64,000 nucleotides of DNA from Chelydra serpentina (GCA_037349315.1 JBAIAC010000024.1:40831501-40895500), one strand, 5' to 3'; counted from the stretch's first letter, positions 12,709 through 23,653 are shown. Program-made: numbers and translations. The notes: generated from the sequence alone by a model not told the origin.

Positions 12709-13270
12709 GGAAAGATTTTTTTGTTTGAACCTGTTCCTGTACTTCTTCTTGGGTAATGATTATCACTGTGTAGGCATACGGCGGTTGGGGGGCGGTTTGG
12801 TTGGGGGACACTTCCCTTCAAAGGGGAAGCTGTTGATCCTGCCCAAAGCGCAGTGCCAAGAGGTGTTCCGCTTGCTTAAAGGGACCATCAACCTCTCCTA
12901 ATCCCATGTGTGTGTGGTGGTGTCTATGTGCCTTGTACGTATTGAGTATCGCCAACGGATCACACAGTGCATTGATCTATCCAGCAGGCTACTGTCAGCC
13001 GCAAAAGATCAGCGACCACCCTCCCCAAACATACAGTGCACCACCCAACCCCCAACCCTACGTTTAGAACGTAGAAACCAGCACAACGAAGGAAAGGTGT
13101 GCTTAATGCATGCAATGTGTACTGTGCTTGTCACTTCAGCAGTTAACCTGTCTGCACCCTCGTTTGTGCTCCCATTCTCTGCACTTAAAAACCATGTTAA
13201 CCACTACCCAGAGATACAAACGGTCCCATTTAAAACACTCAGGGAAACATCGGTGAACCAAAAAACAAGA

Positions 13271-13276
13271 TTTATT
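13271..13276 (-). terminator. Poly(A) signal of the Myb-like gene (element 1)
   Basis: TTTATT on the plus strand gives AATAAA on the minus strand, downstream of Myb-like exon 2. The equivalent in element 2 is at 60079-60084. Confidence 0.55.
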
Positions 13277-13442
13277 CAACAAAACAGTAACTGAACATGG
13301 AACCTGGGAAGGGAGGTGCTCAGGGGTGCTGCTAGATGGAGAGGAGGGAAAAGTCTATGGTTTTGGGAATGACAGCCTTCTGCTACTGCAGCGGTCTGCA
13401 GGGGTGGATTGAATATTTCCACGCACCCTGGCTCCCCTTGTC

Positions 13443-13828
13443 CTAGTGACTTTTGGGGAGGAAGCCACTGGACTTGGTGGCGGGGGAGGGCGGCTTGAAA
13501 GAACATACAGAGGCGCTCTTTCTTCTGTCCTGGAGAATATCCACTAGGCGCCGGAACATGTCTGTTTGCTCCCTCATTATTCCCAGCATTGTTTGGGTCG
13601 CCTGCTGATCCTCCTGCCGCCACCTGTCCTCGCGCGCTTCAGCCCTCTGCTCCCGTTCCCTGGCTGCTCGCTCGTACCGTGCAAAGTCCTCTCTGCGCTG
13701 TGCCGCCTCCCTCTGTGACAGCATCACTAATTCCGAGAACATGTCGTCCCTGGTTCTCTTTTTGCGCCGCCTTATCTGGACTAGGCCATGGGTGGGAGAA
13801 GCACTGGTAGGGCGGGAGACAGTCACAG
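13443..13828 (-). CDS. Myb/SANT-like protein, exon 2 (element 1), frameshifted tail
   Basis: The second exon of the element's Myb-like gene, joined to exon 1 (15966-15309). The acceptor is a polypyrimidine tract plus CCCACAG just before 13828, and the split codon becomes alanine 220. The exon encodes a basic block RRRKKRTR (residues 239-246), a probable nuclear localisation signal, then an Arg/Glu/Gln-rich stretch likely to form a coiled coil for self-association or transposase binding. Compared with element 2, about 8 bases are missing near 13520-13527. The frame shifts after LQDRR and ends early at 347 residues instead of 379. The unshifted frame downstream still reads like the element 2 tail, so the loss looks recent. 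Confidence 0.75.
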
Positions 13829-14189
13829 CTGTGGGATAAATGAAAGGGAGTGAATTCCTCAGAATGATACTTTTTCAAGAACAATGACCATACTCTTTCA
13901 CCGTGAATAGGACCAAAGACCGTGCCTATCACATGTACACGTACTACAAGGTCAAATACTATGCCTTAAGGCTGAGTGAGTGTCTGGGGTCCCGGTATAC
14001 GGATCCCAGAAGCCTTGCCGTACACAGAAAATCACCTCTCTGAAAACCATGGTAAGGTGCTTACTTTGGACTGCTGCGAGATTGCTTCACAGCACTGCTC
14101 TACTCCCATGTCTCCCTCAGTGTTCCTGGCGGCGGTCAGTAACTGCTGCTGGCCAAACCGATAACCTACGGCGGCTGTCCTAAACCCCC

Positions 14190-14760
14190 CCCCCCGTCCG
14201 CGTTGCCGCTCCAGGGAACCAAAAATGCCCGCGAACCGCTCTGCGTGAACGGCTCGCCTACCCTTCCCCCCCCTCAGCGTGTCCGCTCCAGGGAACCAAA
14301 AATGCCCGCGAACCGCTCAGCGTGAACGGCTCGCCTACCCTCCCCCCCCTCCGCGTGGCTGCTCTAGGGAATCAAAAATGCCCGCGAACCGCTCTGCGTG
14401 AACGGCTCGCCTACCCTTCCCCCCCCTCAGCGTGGCCGCTCCAGGGAACCAAAAATGCCCGTGAACCGCTCAGCGTGAACGGCTCGCCTACCCTTCCCCC
14501 CCATCCACGTGGCAGCTCCAGGGAACCAAAAATGCCCGCGAACCGCTCAGCGTGAACGGCTCGCCTACCCTTCCCCCCCCTCAGCGTGGCCGCTCCAGGG
14601 AACCAAAAATGCCCGCGAACCGCTCAGCGTGAACGGCTCGCCTACCCTCCCCCCCCTCCGCGTGGCTGCTCTAGGGAATCAAAAATGCCCGCGAACCGCT
14701 CAGCGTGAACGGCTCACCTATCCTATCCCCGGTTTAGCGTTGCCGGTCCCCGGGACTGTC
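14190..14760. repeat. GC-rich 77-bp tandem array (element 1)
   Basis: Seven copies of a 76-77 bp unit, with starts at about 14208, 14285, 14361, 14438, 14515, 14592 and 14668, followed by a decayed eighth. The core is GAACCGCTCAGCGTGAACGG followed by CTCGCCTACCC, and each unit has a C8-9 tract. It lies in the intron of the Myb-like gene, just upstream of the third gene on the plus strand. The open frames through it are forced by the repeat and are not genes. A role as promoter or protein-binding array is inferred from its position and its retention in element 2. Confidence 0.85.
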
Positions 14761-14905
14761 CCTACCCGCGCACCGATATGTACTACTGGTTTTGCTCCCG
14801 ACCCCCTACCACCACGCGTTAACGTAAACAGCCGGGTGTCTGTCTGTAAGGGGAAAAGGAAGCATGCAGTATACTAATTATACCACTCATTCGAACCAGG
14901 ACCCC

Positions 14906-15196
14906 ATGACTGATATCACTCTGATGAGGATTACGGAGACAGAGAAAATCTGCATGCTGAGTCAATGCAAGCAAACCCCGGGGCCGTATGCTGCCATGCT
15001 ATGCAAGGCAATGATACCAGAGTACCTGCTGCTCGCATGGCGCGGGAAAGTATCCTACCATGGAGGAGACAATAAGGCAGCTCTCCCAGTGAACGTGCTA
15101 AACAAGCTATCGCTGTACCTTCAAGACAGCTTCTCTGAGATCTCTGCTGGTGATTACACCTCTATCCCCATACATATTGACAGACTTTTCGAATAG
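14906..15196 (+). CDS. Third Harbinger gene: 96-aa uncharacterised, BEN-like protein (element 1)
   Basis: A 96-codon open frame on the plus strand, inside the intron of the minus-strand Myb-like gene. An ATG at 14864 lies further upstream in frame, but only the one at 14906 is shared with element 2. The copy in element 2 has the same length, start, stop and no indel. By hand count 9 codons differ silently and 9 change the residue. Residues 30-73 are identical in the two copies, with six silent changes in that block. An AATAAA follows 91 bases after the stop in both copies. The pattern MIPEYLL (36-42), a Gly/Lys-rich turn (46-57), AALPVNVLNKLSLYL (58-72), SIPIHIDRLF (86-95) resembles the layout of BEN domains, which bind DNA or chromatin proteins. 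That match is made by eye and is tentative. I know of no described Harbinger partner of this kind. Confidence 0.65.
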   Translation: MTDITLMRITETEKICMLSQCKQTPGPYAAMLCKAMIPEYLLLAWRGKVSYHGGDNKAALPVNVLNKLSLYLQDSFSEISAGDYTSIPIHIDRLFE

Positions 15197-15286
15197 TTGC
15201 ACGGGAAAGCGACTCCAAGGTGAAGCGCATAAGGCCAATGAAGCCACAGTTACAGAGCGCTAACACACCATAACTATTGTATTGAA

Positions 15287-15292
15287 AATAAA
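15287..15292 (+). terminator. Poly(A) signal of the third Harbinger gene
   Basis: AATAAA lies 91 bases after the 96-codon frame and just before the splice donor of the Myb-like gene on the other strand (15308-15301). It is conserved at 61953-61958 in element 2. Confidence 0.6.
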
Positions 15293-15308
15293 TGTCTAAA
15301 ACACTGAC

Positions 15309-15966
15309 CTGATGATCCCTCTCCTGATTCCTGGTCAGGAATGCTGCCTTGGGAGTGTTCGAAGGGCAGCGCAGTCAGGGTCAGGAATAGTTCCTGGCTG
15401 TCGGGGAAATCTCCAGGGTGACCGCTTTCGATTGCCTCGTCCCCCTGCCCTCCTTCCTCTTCTTCGCCGTCAGCGAAAACCTCCTCCGATGTGTCCGTAG
15501 AATGGACCCCATCATCGGTGTCCAGGGACACTGGTGGGGTAGTTGTTGCCGCACCACCGAGCATGGCGTGCAGTGCCTCGTAAAATCGGCAAGTCTGAGG
15601 CGCTGAGCCGGAGCGTCCGTTGGACTCTTTGGTCTTTTGGTACGCCTGACGTAGCTCCTTGATTTTGACGCGGCACTGCGTAGCATCCCGGCTGTACCCT
15701 CTCTCCGTCATAGCCTGTGAAATCTTCTCGTAAATTTTGGCATTCCGTCTTTTTGAACGGAGCTCGGCTAGGATCGATTCATCGCCCCACACAGCGATCA
15801 GATCCAAAACCTCACGATCACTCCATGTTGGAGCTCTCTTTCTATTCAGTGATGGCATCGAAACCACCGCTGTAGAGCTCTGCATCATTGCCAGTGCTGC
15901 TGAGCTCGCCACTATGTCCAAAGAGGCAATGGGATTCAAAATGGCCACAGAGGAAAAAGCATTCAA
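15309..15966 (-). CDS. Myb/SANT-like DNA-binding protein, exon 1 (element 1)
   Basis: The first exon of the second Harbinger gene; such Myb-like proteins bind transposon ends and help bring the transposase to nucleus and DNA. Residues about 44-137 form a Myb_DNA-bind_4-type domain: RAPTWSDREVLDLIAVWGDE (44-63), the YEKISQAMTERGYSRDATQC stretch (79-98), KIKELRQAYQKTKE (101-114) and CRFYEALHAMLG (126-137). An acidic segment follows at about 160-178. The longest frame starts at 15966, in weak Kozak context. ATGs at 15888 and 15885 are alternatives and would remove an N-terminus of about 27 residues that is nevertheless conserved in element 2. The exon ends GGATCATCAG|GTCAGT. It joins exon 2 at 13828 across a 1.48-kb intron containing the repeat array and the third gene. 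Confidence 0.85.
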
Positions 15967-16275
15967 ATTTTCGCGGGGATTTCTCTGAGTGGCAGGTCAG
16001 AGCATCCGAGTACACAATACTGCCCTGAGCGTCCACCGAGTGGTGCACTGTGGGATAGCTCCCGGAGCTATTAGCGTCGAATTCCGTCCACAGTACCTTG
16101 CATTCGACATGCCCATTTCGAATTTGGCGCTACTCCCCTCGTCAGGGTGGAGTACCGAAATCGATTCAAGGAGCCCTTAATGTCGAAATAAACTGCTTCC
16201 TAATGTGGACGGGTGAGGGATTAAATCGAGTTAACGCTGATAAATTCGACATAAAGTCCTAGTGTAGACCTGGCC

Positions 16276-16335
16276 TTAGAGACTTTCTTATTTTCGTTTT
16301 GCTGACACAGACTAACACAGCTACTACACTTAAAC
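16276..16335 (-). repeat. Interspersed repeat split by Harbinger element 1 (right part)
   Basis: TTAGAGAC... to TTTTGCTGACACAGACTAACACAGCTACTAC continues the repeat interrupted at 10922. Together the two parts match the family at 47024-47229 on the complementary strand. Confidence 0.6.
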
Positions 16336-16429
16336 CTAATGTTGTCTGTTTCTATCCATATGGGCCTGTGATTGGCAAGAAAATGAAGGAGAAAATGGTT
16401 TTCAAATGAAATTACAGTTTATAATTGTG

Positions 16430-17025
16430 ATACAGCATGGCCAGAAGGCAACAGGAGAGTGATCTAGGATGAGGAGAAGCCTTATTCCCTGTAGATTAAT
16501 TAAAAGCACCTGAAACCAATTAGAGCACCTGAAGCCAGTCACCTGATAAAATCCCCCTGCTTCAATCAGCCAGAGGAGGAGCTGGAGCAGAGTTAGGAGG
16601 AGTTGGAGCAGAGTGGTTTGGTGGTGGAGCAGAGAGCAGTTTGGAGGAGTGAAGCAGAGTGGATTGGTGGTGGAACAAAGAGCAGTTCGGAGGAAAGCGG
16701 AGGAGAGTTTTGAAAAGTGCTGCAGCGGGCTAAGAAGATCAAGATCCTAGGTAAAGGGACACCTGGCTTGTGCAGAGGGAAGGCAGGAAGCCCCACAAGC
16801 TGAAGGTCAGGAGAGGGAAGTAGCCCAGGGGAAAGAATCACTGGTACAAGTGGTTCACCTGCTATCATAGGGCCCCTGGGCTGGGACCCGGAGTAGAGGG
16901 CGGGCCCGGGTCCCTCCCTCTCACTCCCCTTCCCTGGGATACTAGTAGGATAGCTGTTACCCCAGTTCAGGGGCAAGAAATGGCACCCTGAAACTCCCCA
17001 CAAGAGAAAGTGCGGGACCCATCAT
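16430..17025. repeat. Unclassified repeat, possibly a solo LTR
   Basis: A stretch of purine-rich internal repeats (GGAGCAGAGTGG..., GGAGGAGCTGGAGCAGAG) followed by GGGCTGGGACCCGGAGTAGAGG and a GC-rich end contrasts sharply with its AT-rich surroundings. The composition and length would suit a retroelement LTR, but I found no TG...CA pair with a clear target duplication. The minus-strand open frame across it has no domain. Confidence 0.35.
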
Positions 17026-18087
17026 AGTAATGCTAGCAATTTGCCACATAATAAAATATTTAGGATCTTAAAGGATATTGTTTAAAAATCTTTTCTGTTT
17101 TTTTTTATTACCTTTCAATAGGGAATTAATGTTATAGCTCAAACTAATAATCTTTTTGAAGAAAAATCTAGTTTTAAAAGACAAATGCCTTTCAAGTACC
17201 ACATTCTTGTGCTGCCACATGATCTTGAGGTTTATTGTATCATACTGAAAGACCAAATATTGTAGCAGCTGAATGCATTAACAAAGAGATGGACCAGTTA
17301 CATGATCTTTTTGCCCTTATCAGGTTGGAATTTGATTTACAGTGATAGTGGCTGAGCTGACAATTGTAATCAAACTGCACACTGCTTCTCAAAACTCCAG
17401 GCAAATGGGTCATTTCTGCTGATTGGTTATCCCCAGGGAGAAGTAAATGGTAGCAGGAGGAAATATTGTGGCCAGGTACACCCGTGTAAGCTGTTGGATC
17501 AATGGCCAGTATCAGCAGGGCTCTGTTTAATGAAGCTTACATCAGTTTCACAGGCTTGCTAACAGCCATAGTTATTACTGATACCAATATAATCTATTGG
17601 CAAGGCCAAATAATTGCTTCACTTTGTGGCACAAGAGATTTATAAAGATATAAGCCTAACATTTTGTGTACATAAGGCCAGTCTTTAGATTTTTAACATG
17701 GAAGAGATGTTCACATTCATAAAACACACGAGCACAATGGGATAGTGAGATACAGTGATAGACAGTAACAAGTATATCTGGATAACTGCAGATCAATTTA
17801 TTGATGTAGCTTTCTCTATATAAACAAGCAGTATTTTGTAAACCTAGTGCTACAATACGTATATGAAATACATTTTTTGTTTATTATTTTTCTAAAGGTA
17901 AGACAGCTTTGTCAAACTGACAGGAGAGAAAAAAATCACTGTTAAAGTTCTCATTTAATTCATCTAGATGTCTAGGCATGAGTTAAGAAGTGACAGAATT
18001 AACTGCATTTCCTTATTTTATTGGACTGAGATTCAATGGTATTTTTTAACAGTCTCAATTATCTATTTACAAACATCTAATATATTA
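17026..18087. other. Intergenic DNA, no gene seen
   Basis: AT-rich DNA without recognisable genes or bounded repeats. Confidence 0.5.
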
Positions 18088-18681
18088 CACCTCTACCCCG
18101 ATATAATGTGATCCGATATAACACGAATCCGGATATAACGCGGTAAAGCAGCGCTCTGGGGGGCGGGGCTGCGTGCTCCGGCGGATCAGCGCGTCAGGCT
18201 CCGACAAACTGCTCTGAGCGGTGCGTTAAGGGCACCAGGCCGGGGCTGAGGGGTTGGATAAGGGGCAGAGGATCTCAGGGGGCGGTTAGGGGACAGGGAG
18301 CAGGTGGGGGGTTAGATGATTCAGAGGTTCTGGGGGCAGGGCGGTCAGGGGACAGGGGCATTGGATAGGGCGTGGGAGTCCTGGGGGGCCTGTCAAGGGG
18401 CGGGGATGTAGATAGGAGTCGGGGCAGTCAGGGGACAGGGAGCAGGGGGGCTGGGTAGGGGGTGGGATCCTAGGGGTGATTAGGGACAGAGGGGGTGTCT
18501 CTGGAGAGGGTGGTCAGGGGACAAGGAGCAGGGGGGCGTCGATAGTTCTAACAAAAATGATTTGCTGACTTAATAACGGAAATGCTCGAGGCCAAAGTAA
18601 GTTCGATATAACGCGGTTTCACCTATAACGCGGTAAGATTTTTTGGCTTCCCGAGGACCGCGTTATATTAGGGTAGAGGTG
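18088..18681. mobile_element. Tigger-like (Tc1/mariner) MITE with internal minisatellite
   Basis: Terminal inverted repeats CACCTCTACCCCGATATAA and, on the right, TTATATTAGGGTAGAGGTG are flanked by TA on both sides (18086-18087, 18682-18683), the Tc1/mariner target duplication. Subterminal TATAACGCGGTAA motifs are repeated at both ends. The middle (about 18280-18540) is an imperfect G-rich minisatellite built on GGTCAGGGGACAGGGAGCAG units. No transposase is present. Confidence 0.85.
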
Positions 18682-21335
18682 TACTTTTTCTTTATATTCA
18701 TGTCATTTCTTGTACAGAGATATAATTAGGGGGCAGCCAAGCTCTCCAAGAAAATAAGGGCAAGATGCTCAATTGGTGTGATTCAGTATAGTTCTACTGA
18801 AGCCAATGAAGTCACTGATGTCAGCTGATTAACACCAACCGACGATCCAGCCATCAATGTCTCCATCTCAGATTCAAGATCCTCTATGAAGGTAGGAGAA
18901 CACAAAGCTAAGATTACTCCATCACAATTTCTGAAACCATCTGGTTTTTTTTATGCCATCTCAGTCTGCATATCCGTTTAAGCATTAGTGTGAAAACACT
19001 TACTTACGATTTTGTTTCAGATTTCCTGGAGGGCAGAAGCAGCTTTTTCAGCTAAATTAAAGTTAGTGATACAAGATTACTGTAAGTATCTATTGAAATT
19101 ATTACATTTTTTGCTTCACTTCAGAACACCTTGGCCAAGATTTTCAAAACTAGGGATGAAATTCTGTGCTGCATCTCTTAAAGCGGTAGCACAAAATTTG
19201 TAGTCCAGGGCAGGGGAAGCTACAGTGACACTAAACCACTTTTGCACCCTCCAAATGTTGTGCTGTTCCATAGCCGCTCGTGCAATTTGTAAAGTCAAAG
19301 GGCCTGTCCACACTATGGAGATCTGTCTTACAGTCTGCAGCAGTGCTCTCTTTACAGTGCTGCATTCTGTGGCCATGCCCTGCATAAGCCCACTACTTGA
19401 GGACTTGCAAGGGAATCTCATAAGTTTGCTTTAAGGCTGTCTATCACAGTTTCTGCACTGGGAGAACTGTCCCCTGGCCAGTTTCAGGGCCATTAGAGTC
19501 CCTTTATGCTGCTCCAGCTGGAGCAAGGATGAAAAAATCCATAGTCAGGCACCTAAATAAGTGCCAATTTATCAACCTCTTCACATAGTTCTGAAAACAC
19601 ATCTTGAAGTTTCCTCCTTCCTGGTGCGGAAAAGTCTGTCAAAAGGAGCAGTTTCAGGTGTTGTGTCAGACCCTGGCAGGGAGGAATTACAAGTTGAAAT
19701 AGATAACACAGTTGTGTTAAAAACAAAGTAAACAAAGCGCTATTGCTAAGAATAAATAATGAATACCTCTGATGTTAAAATTACCTTAAAAGGATCGGGT
19801 AGATTGATATAGAACAGGAGACAGCTGCTCTGTGGAATACCCCCAGATCTCCTCTGCATCAGCCTCACAGGGTTATAGCTACACTGGTCCCCGAGGTGGA
19901 GCTTGGAAGCAACAGCCCTATGCAGCATGCTCCTTTCCACACTAGGCTGATACCTGTGTGGGAGTTAATGCTGCTCAAAGTATCAACTCCCCTACAGTCC
20001 TCTGCTTATGCAGCACAGAGGTGGGGTGAGGCTGCCAAGAAGAGCCATGTTGCCGCAATGGGTGCCTGTAAAAAGACGTATATACTCAGTAGAGGCTCTA
20101 GTATAGAGGCTGGTCAAAAATGCCATTTCTTTTTTGTAGGAATTGTTTTCCCCATTAAGCTGATTTTTAAAAAAAATTAAAAAACAACACTAATATGTTT
20201 TCAGGTTCTTTTAAAAAAGTTTTAAGTGAAAATGTTATCATTGAAAAAGCAAAATTTCACCAAAAGTGAAGTTTTTCTATGACATTTTTCCTCATCAACA
20301 AAAAAGCAATTTTGGGGTCAAAATAAAATGATGAAAATATTTCAGCTAGCTCTGCTGTCATATCCATGAGTTTGAAAGTAGAGCTCCCAAGGAATCTAAA
20401 GGGTTAGAGACTCATGCTTTCTCTCTCCCTCTCCCTGCAAAAGGCCAAGTACTTTCCTTGAGGGCTTTAGAAGGCAACTTTGTAAGGTGAACTTCAGTTT
20501 GCTAGGTTCCCAGCTCTCACTGGCAGGTTCTTCCATTCAAACCATGTAGATTCAGCAAGTAGGCCATATAGGCCATAGCATGTGTTCACAGCTGTAACAT
20601 CACAGGACTGTCATTTTTACCTTTTTGGTAAATTTATTGGTAACATTTAATTTTACACTCAGGTGGTATATGAACACACTATACATGTCATATGGTATAC
20701 AGTAACCCTGTGTGAGCACTCATACAGTTTACAGTTAGGTTCAACCAACAATTGTTTCAGAAAATAATTAAATATCTGGGACACTTTATTAATATTGGTG
20801 TTTGTCTCACATCTTATTACAATATTAGCAACATATAAACAAATCAGAAGTCAAAATAAGCAGTAACAAAAACCACCCTCCCTAAAACAGGGAAATGCAT
20901 TCCTGTTGCTAATATCATTTTTATGCTACTTGTAGTTCCAATGGACCAAAAGTACAACTGCAATGTTAGATTATCAATGAAAACATGTACAGAAGAGTGC
21001 CATACAGTTTATTTCAGGCAAACAGGGATTTTTTCCATGGTTTTAAAATTCCCACTTGTAAAATAATCACTGATTTTTGATAGGTTAGCTATACCAAGAC
21101 CTTATATCATCATTTTAATCAGCCAATAATTAAATTGAGATTAGATCCCAACAGTGTTTTGCCACAACACAAGTAGGAAAATCATTTAACACAATAACCT
21201 CAAGATTCAACTAATTTTGGGCTTTGCTGGTAGCTCTAAAAACGCTGGTTCTGTGTTGTGCTCACCGGATCTCACAGGCCAGGAGATCACTATGCTTTGG
21301 CAACCTCCTCTCACGTCCCTGGGATGCCCCTACAA
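18682..21335. other. Intergenic DNA, no gene seen
   Basis: Mostly unclassified. A stretch at about 20095-20355 with ends resembling TAGAGGCTGGTCAAAAATG and its complement may be another old MITE, but no target duplication is clear. GGGCCTGTCCACACTATGG near 19300 recalls a Harbinger terminus without a partner end. Confidence 0.4.
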
Positions 21336-21690
21336 CCGTGGTTCCCAAACTGTGGGTTTCAACCCCAAATGGGATCATGCTATCAGTAGATGGGGTTGCA
21401 GCAATCCCTAGCGTGCATTTTAGCAGCATGACTGCGGCAGACACCATTTCGTAGAGCAAAATGGGGTGCTCCATGTGGTGTGACTTCACACATACCGTGC
21501 ATGCAAGTCATGCTGTGCAGGGGACACCATTTTTCCCTACAAAGTCGCATCCTCCATGCAGTGACACGAGGTCATGCTGTGAGGACACCATTTTGGTCTT
21601 CAAAATGGCATCCTTGATGCTGTCTGGGGTCCCAGAAGGAAGTAATTAATAAAAATGGGGTTATGCCAGCAAAAAGTTTGGGAACAGCTG
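21336..21690. mobile_element. hAT (Charlie-like) MITE
   Basis: The ends are CCGTGGTTCCCAAACTG on the left and AAAGTTTGGGAACAGCTG on the right, an imperfect inverted pair of the CAGTGGTTCCCAAA type. The flanks CCCTACAA and CCCTATAC match at 6 of 8 positions, as for an aged 8-bp duplication. The interior contains repeated CATGCTGTGAGGACACCATTTT-like units. Confidence 0.75.
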
Positions 21691-23653
21691 CCCTATACTG
21701 TGCATTGTGGGGACGGGGGGTGAGAGAGAATGCTGCAGGGACACTCATGCCACTGGACTTGGGCAATTATCTGGGGGCTGTTTCTGTTCTGTCTGAGGCC
21801 CCTTTATGCCTCCAGAGTGGCAGACAGAATTTGCCTCAGCCTTTCATTTCCTGATTTGAAACAGGATTGCTAATAGGCCTAGAGATGGAAGGCCTCTACA
21901 AACCAGTTAGGCAGTTTTAGAAAAACTAATTCAGTATTGGCAGGTAATCTTATAAAAGCTCTTGGTTGCAGACAAGTAAAAATACTGAAGGTATATGAAA
22001 ACATTCTTTGGTCTAATAGTTAACTGATCCACTGTAAGAAAGTCTTCTGGTATAAACGGATATTACTGAGGGAAGGGGGAAATTTATTCATTGTATATAC
22101 ACATACCGAAATAAACAAAATCTGAAACTCAGCTCCATAGTATGCCCTCAAAAAACAACCGCTCGGTTTTGGTGAAGAGCAATAACACATTCTGTGCCTG
22201 TTGCTCTCAGGCACTGCAGAATGTAGGAAAAGATGTGACTACTTTTGAATAGTCAAAAGACGGATATCATAATTATTAGAAGTGACATACAGCACCGTAA
22301 GTTTACAGTGTTTTACACTCTCTGCCCTGAAGAGGTTAGACATGATAAATACAGGAGAAAATAAGGGACAACAGTTCAGGTAAGTAAGAGGGTAGTGAAT
22401 ACTCAGGGACACAGGAGAGGAAAGGGTGGGCTTTAAAAAGGAACTCGAAGGAAAGAGATCATTGCGGAAACTATTCTAGGCACAGGGAATTGCATAGTAA
22501 AAGGAGCAGGGATAAGAGTGGGAGAAAGAAAACTGAAGCACTAACGGGTCCATCCTTCAAGATGCTGAACATTCTGCCCTGATCGAGCAAAGCACAGATG
22601 CACACTCTCATTTTAACCACATGGAGTAGTCCCACTGAAATCAAGACCCTAAGACAAGAAGAGTATAGCAAGCAAGAGGGTGTGTAGGAGAAAATAAGGT
22701 GGAACAAAATCATAAGGCTACATAGGGTAAGGATCCTTAGAACAAAAAGCCTGAATCTGAAGCAGAAAGAACAGCAAGACAAAAAGATGCAAGGAGGATT
22801 TGAGGAGTTATAGCCTTGTACTCTTAAAATGCCACCAATTCTGCAGAAAGGGAGATTTTTACAGGAACCCAATGGAATTCCCCCTTCAGAGCGGGAGAAA
22901 AATGTTAAGGTTCCAGGACTACTTCAGCTATGGCATTTTGGATAGATCGGCGGTAGGAGAAAGGAACCAAATCACATATAAAGACGTTACAATAATCAAG
23001 ACAAGAGATGATGAAGGTCTGGACAGGGTCTTCAAGCCTGGATAGTGAGGCGAGAGTGGAGTGTGATGTTACTGAAGAGGACAAGGTGATAGACTATTGG
23101 GCAGTGGGACAAGAGAAGAATCAAAGATGATAGCAAGGTTATGGCCCTTGGAGACAGAAAGGGTAGTGCAGTTCTCAATAATGTTATATAATATGACAGG
23201 GTTAGAAATTCAATTTTGGAATGAACAAGTTTGAGATGGTGGCTGGATATCCTAGAGCTGTCAGGGAGTCTGCTTGAGATGCAGAACTGGAGAGAGGTCA
23301 GGGAAGAGTGGTAGATTTTTGGGGCTCCCACATTAAAATGGTAAGTCAAAATCATGAAAATGAACAGGCGGGAAAACTAGAGACAAATATGAGATGCCAA
23401 AAAAAAATAAAAAATAAGTGGATGAGAGAAAGAAGAGTGGAAAAGAAGATAGAGAATCAAGTGGAATTATGGGGGAAAAAATTCCCCAAAATAGGGGAAA
23501 TGTTTGTATGTGAAGGAAAATGGATTCACGAGAGAGAGAGGGCAAAAGGTAAGGGAAAGATAAATCAAGGGTGTGGGGGGCAAATGACAACTACATAAGT
23601 GAAGGTATGAGGTAAGCAGAGCAGATTGATAGGTTAGTAGAAGAGCTACCTCA

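Larger units (their letters stand above)
10923..16275 (+). mobile_element. PIF/Harbinger transposon, element 1
   Basis: A 5.35-kb element flanked by a TTA duplication (10920-10922 and 16276-16278), the 3-bp TWA type expected of PIF/Harbinger. The left terminus is GGGTATGTCTACACTA; the complement of the right terminus is GGCCAGGTCTACACTA (13 of 16 match). It carries three gene units: a plus-strand transposase (11301-12584), a minus-strand two-exon Myb/SANT-like gene (15966-15309 and 13828-13443), and a plus-strand 96-codon gene (14906-15196) inside the intron of the Myb gene. Subterminal regions are dense in TTCGA/GTCGAA motifs, which could be binding sites for the element's own proteins (inference). 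Base composition is more GC- and CpG-rich than the host flanks. Confidence 0.93.

Noticed and set aside
13276..13623. Minus-strand 115-codon frame overlapping Myb-like exon 2
   Set aside because: It lies in a different frame from the conserved Myb-like protein. The alternative frame is also open in element 2, but its product shows no known domain, and the splice phase supports the other frame.
14322..14877. Two overlapping plus-strand open frames of about 77 and 122 codons in element 1
   Set aside because: They run through the 77-bp tandem array and repeat the same peptide; the open frame follows from unit length and GC content. The equivalent in element 2 has a different sequence.
14906..15196. 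The third Harbinger frame as a 3' exon of the transposase
   Set aside because: The transposase already has a complete C-terminus, stop and AATAAA upstream, and the 96-codon frame has its own ATG shared between copies.
16593..17003. Minus-strand 136-codon open frame
   Set aside because: It covers a purine-rich repeat, has no domain, and is probably part of a repetitive element.
19290..19440. Possible further Harbinger MITE starting GGGCCTGTCCACACTATGG
   Set aside because: No matching inverted end or 3-bp target duplication was found within a plausible distance.
20095..20355. Possible MITE with AGCTGGTCAAAA-like ends
   Set aside because: The ends are only loosely inverted and no target duplication is clear; mentioned only in the intergenic entry.
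23308..23598. Plus-strand 96-codon Lys/Glu-rich open frame
   Set aside because: It is antisense to the L2-like LINE remnant, and its composition is that of the purine-rich complement.
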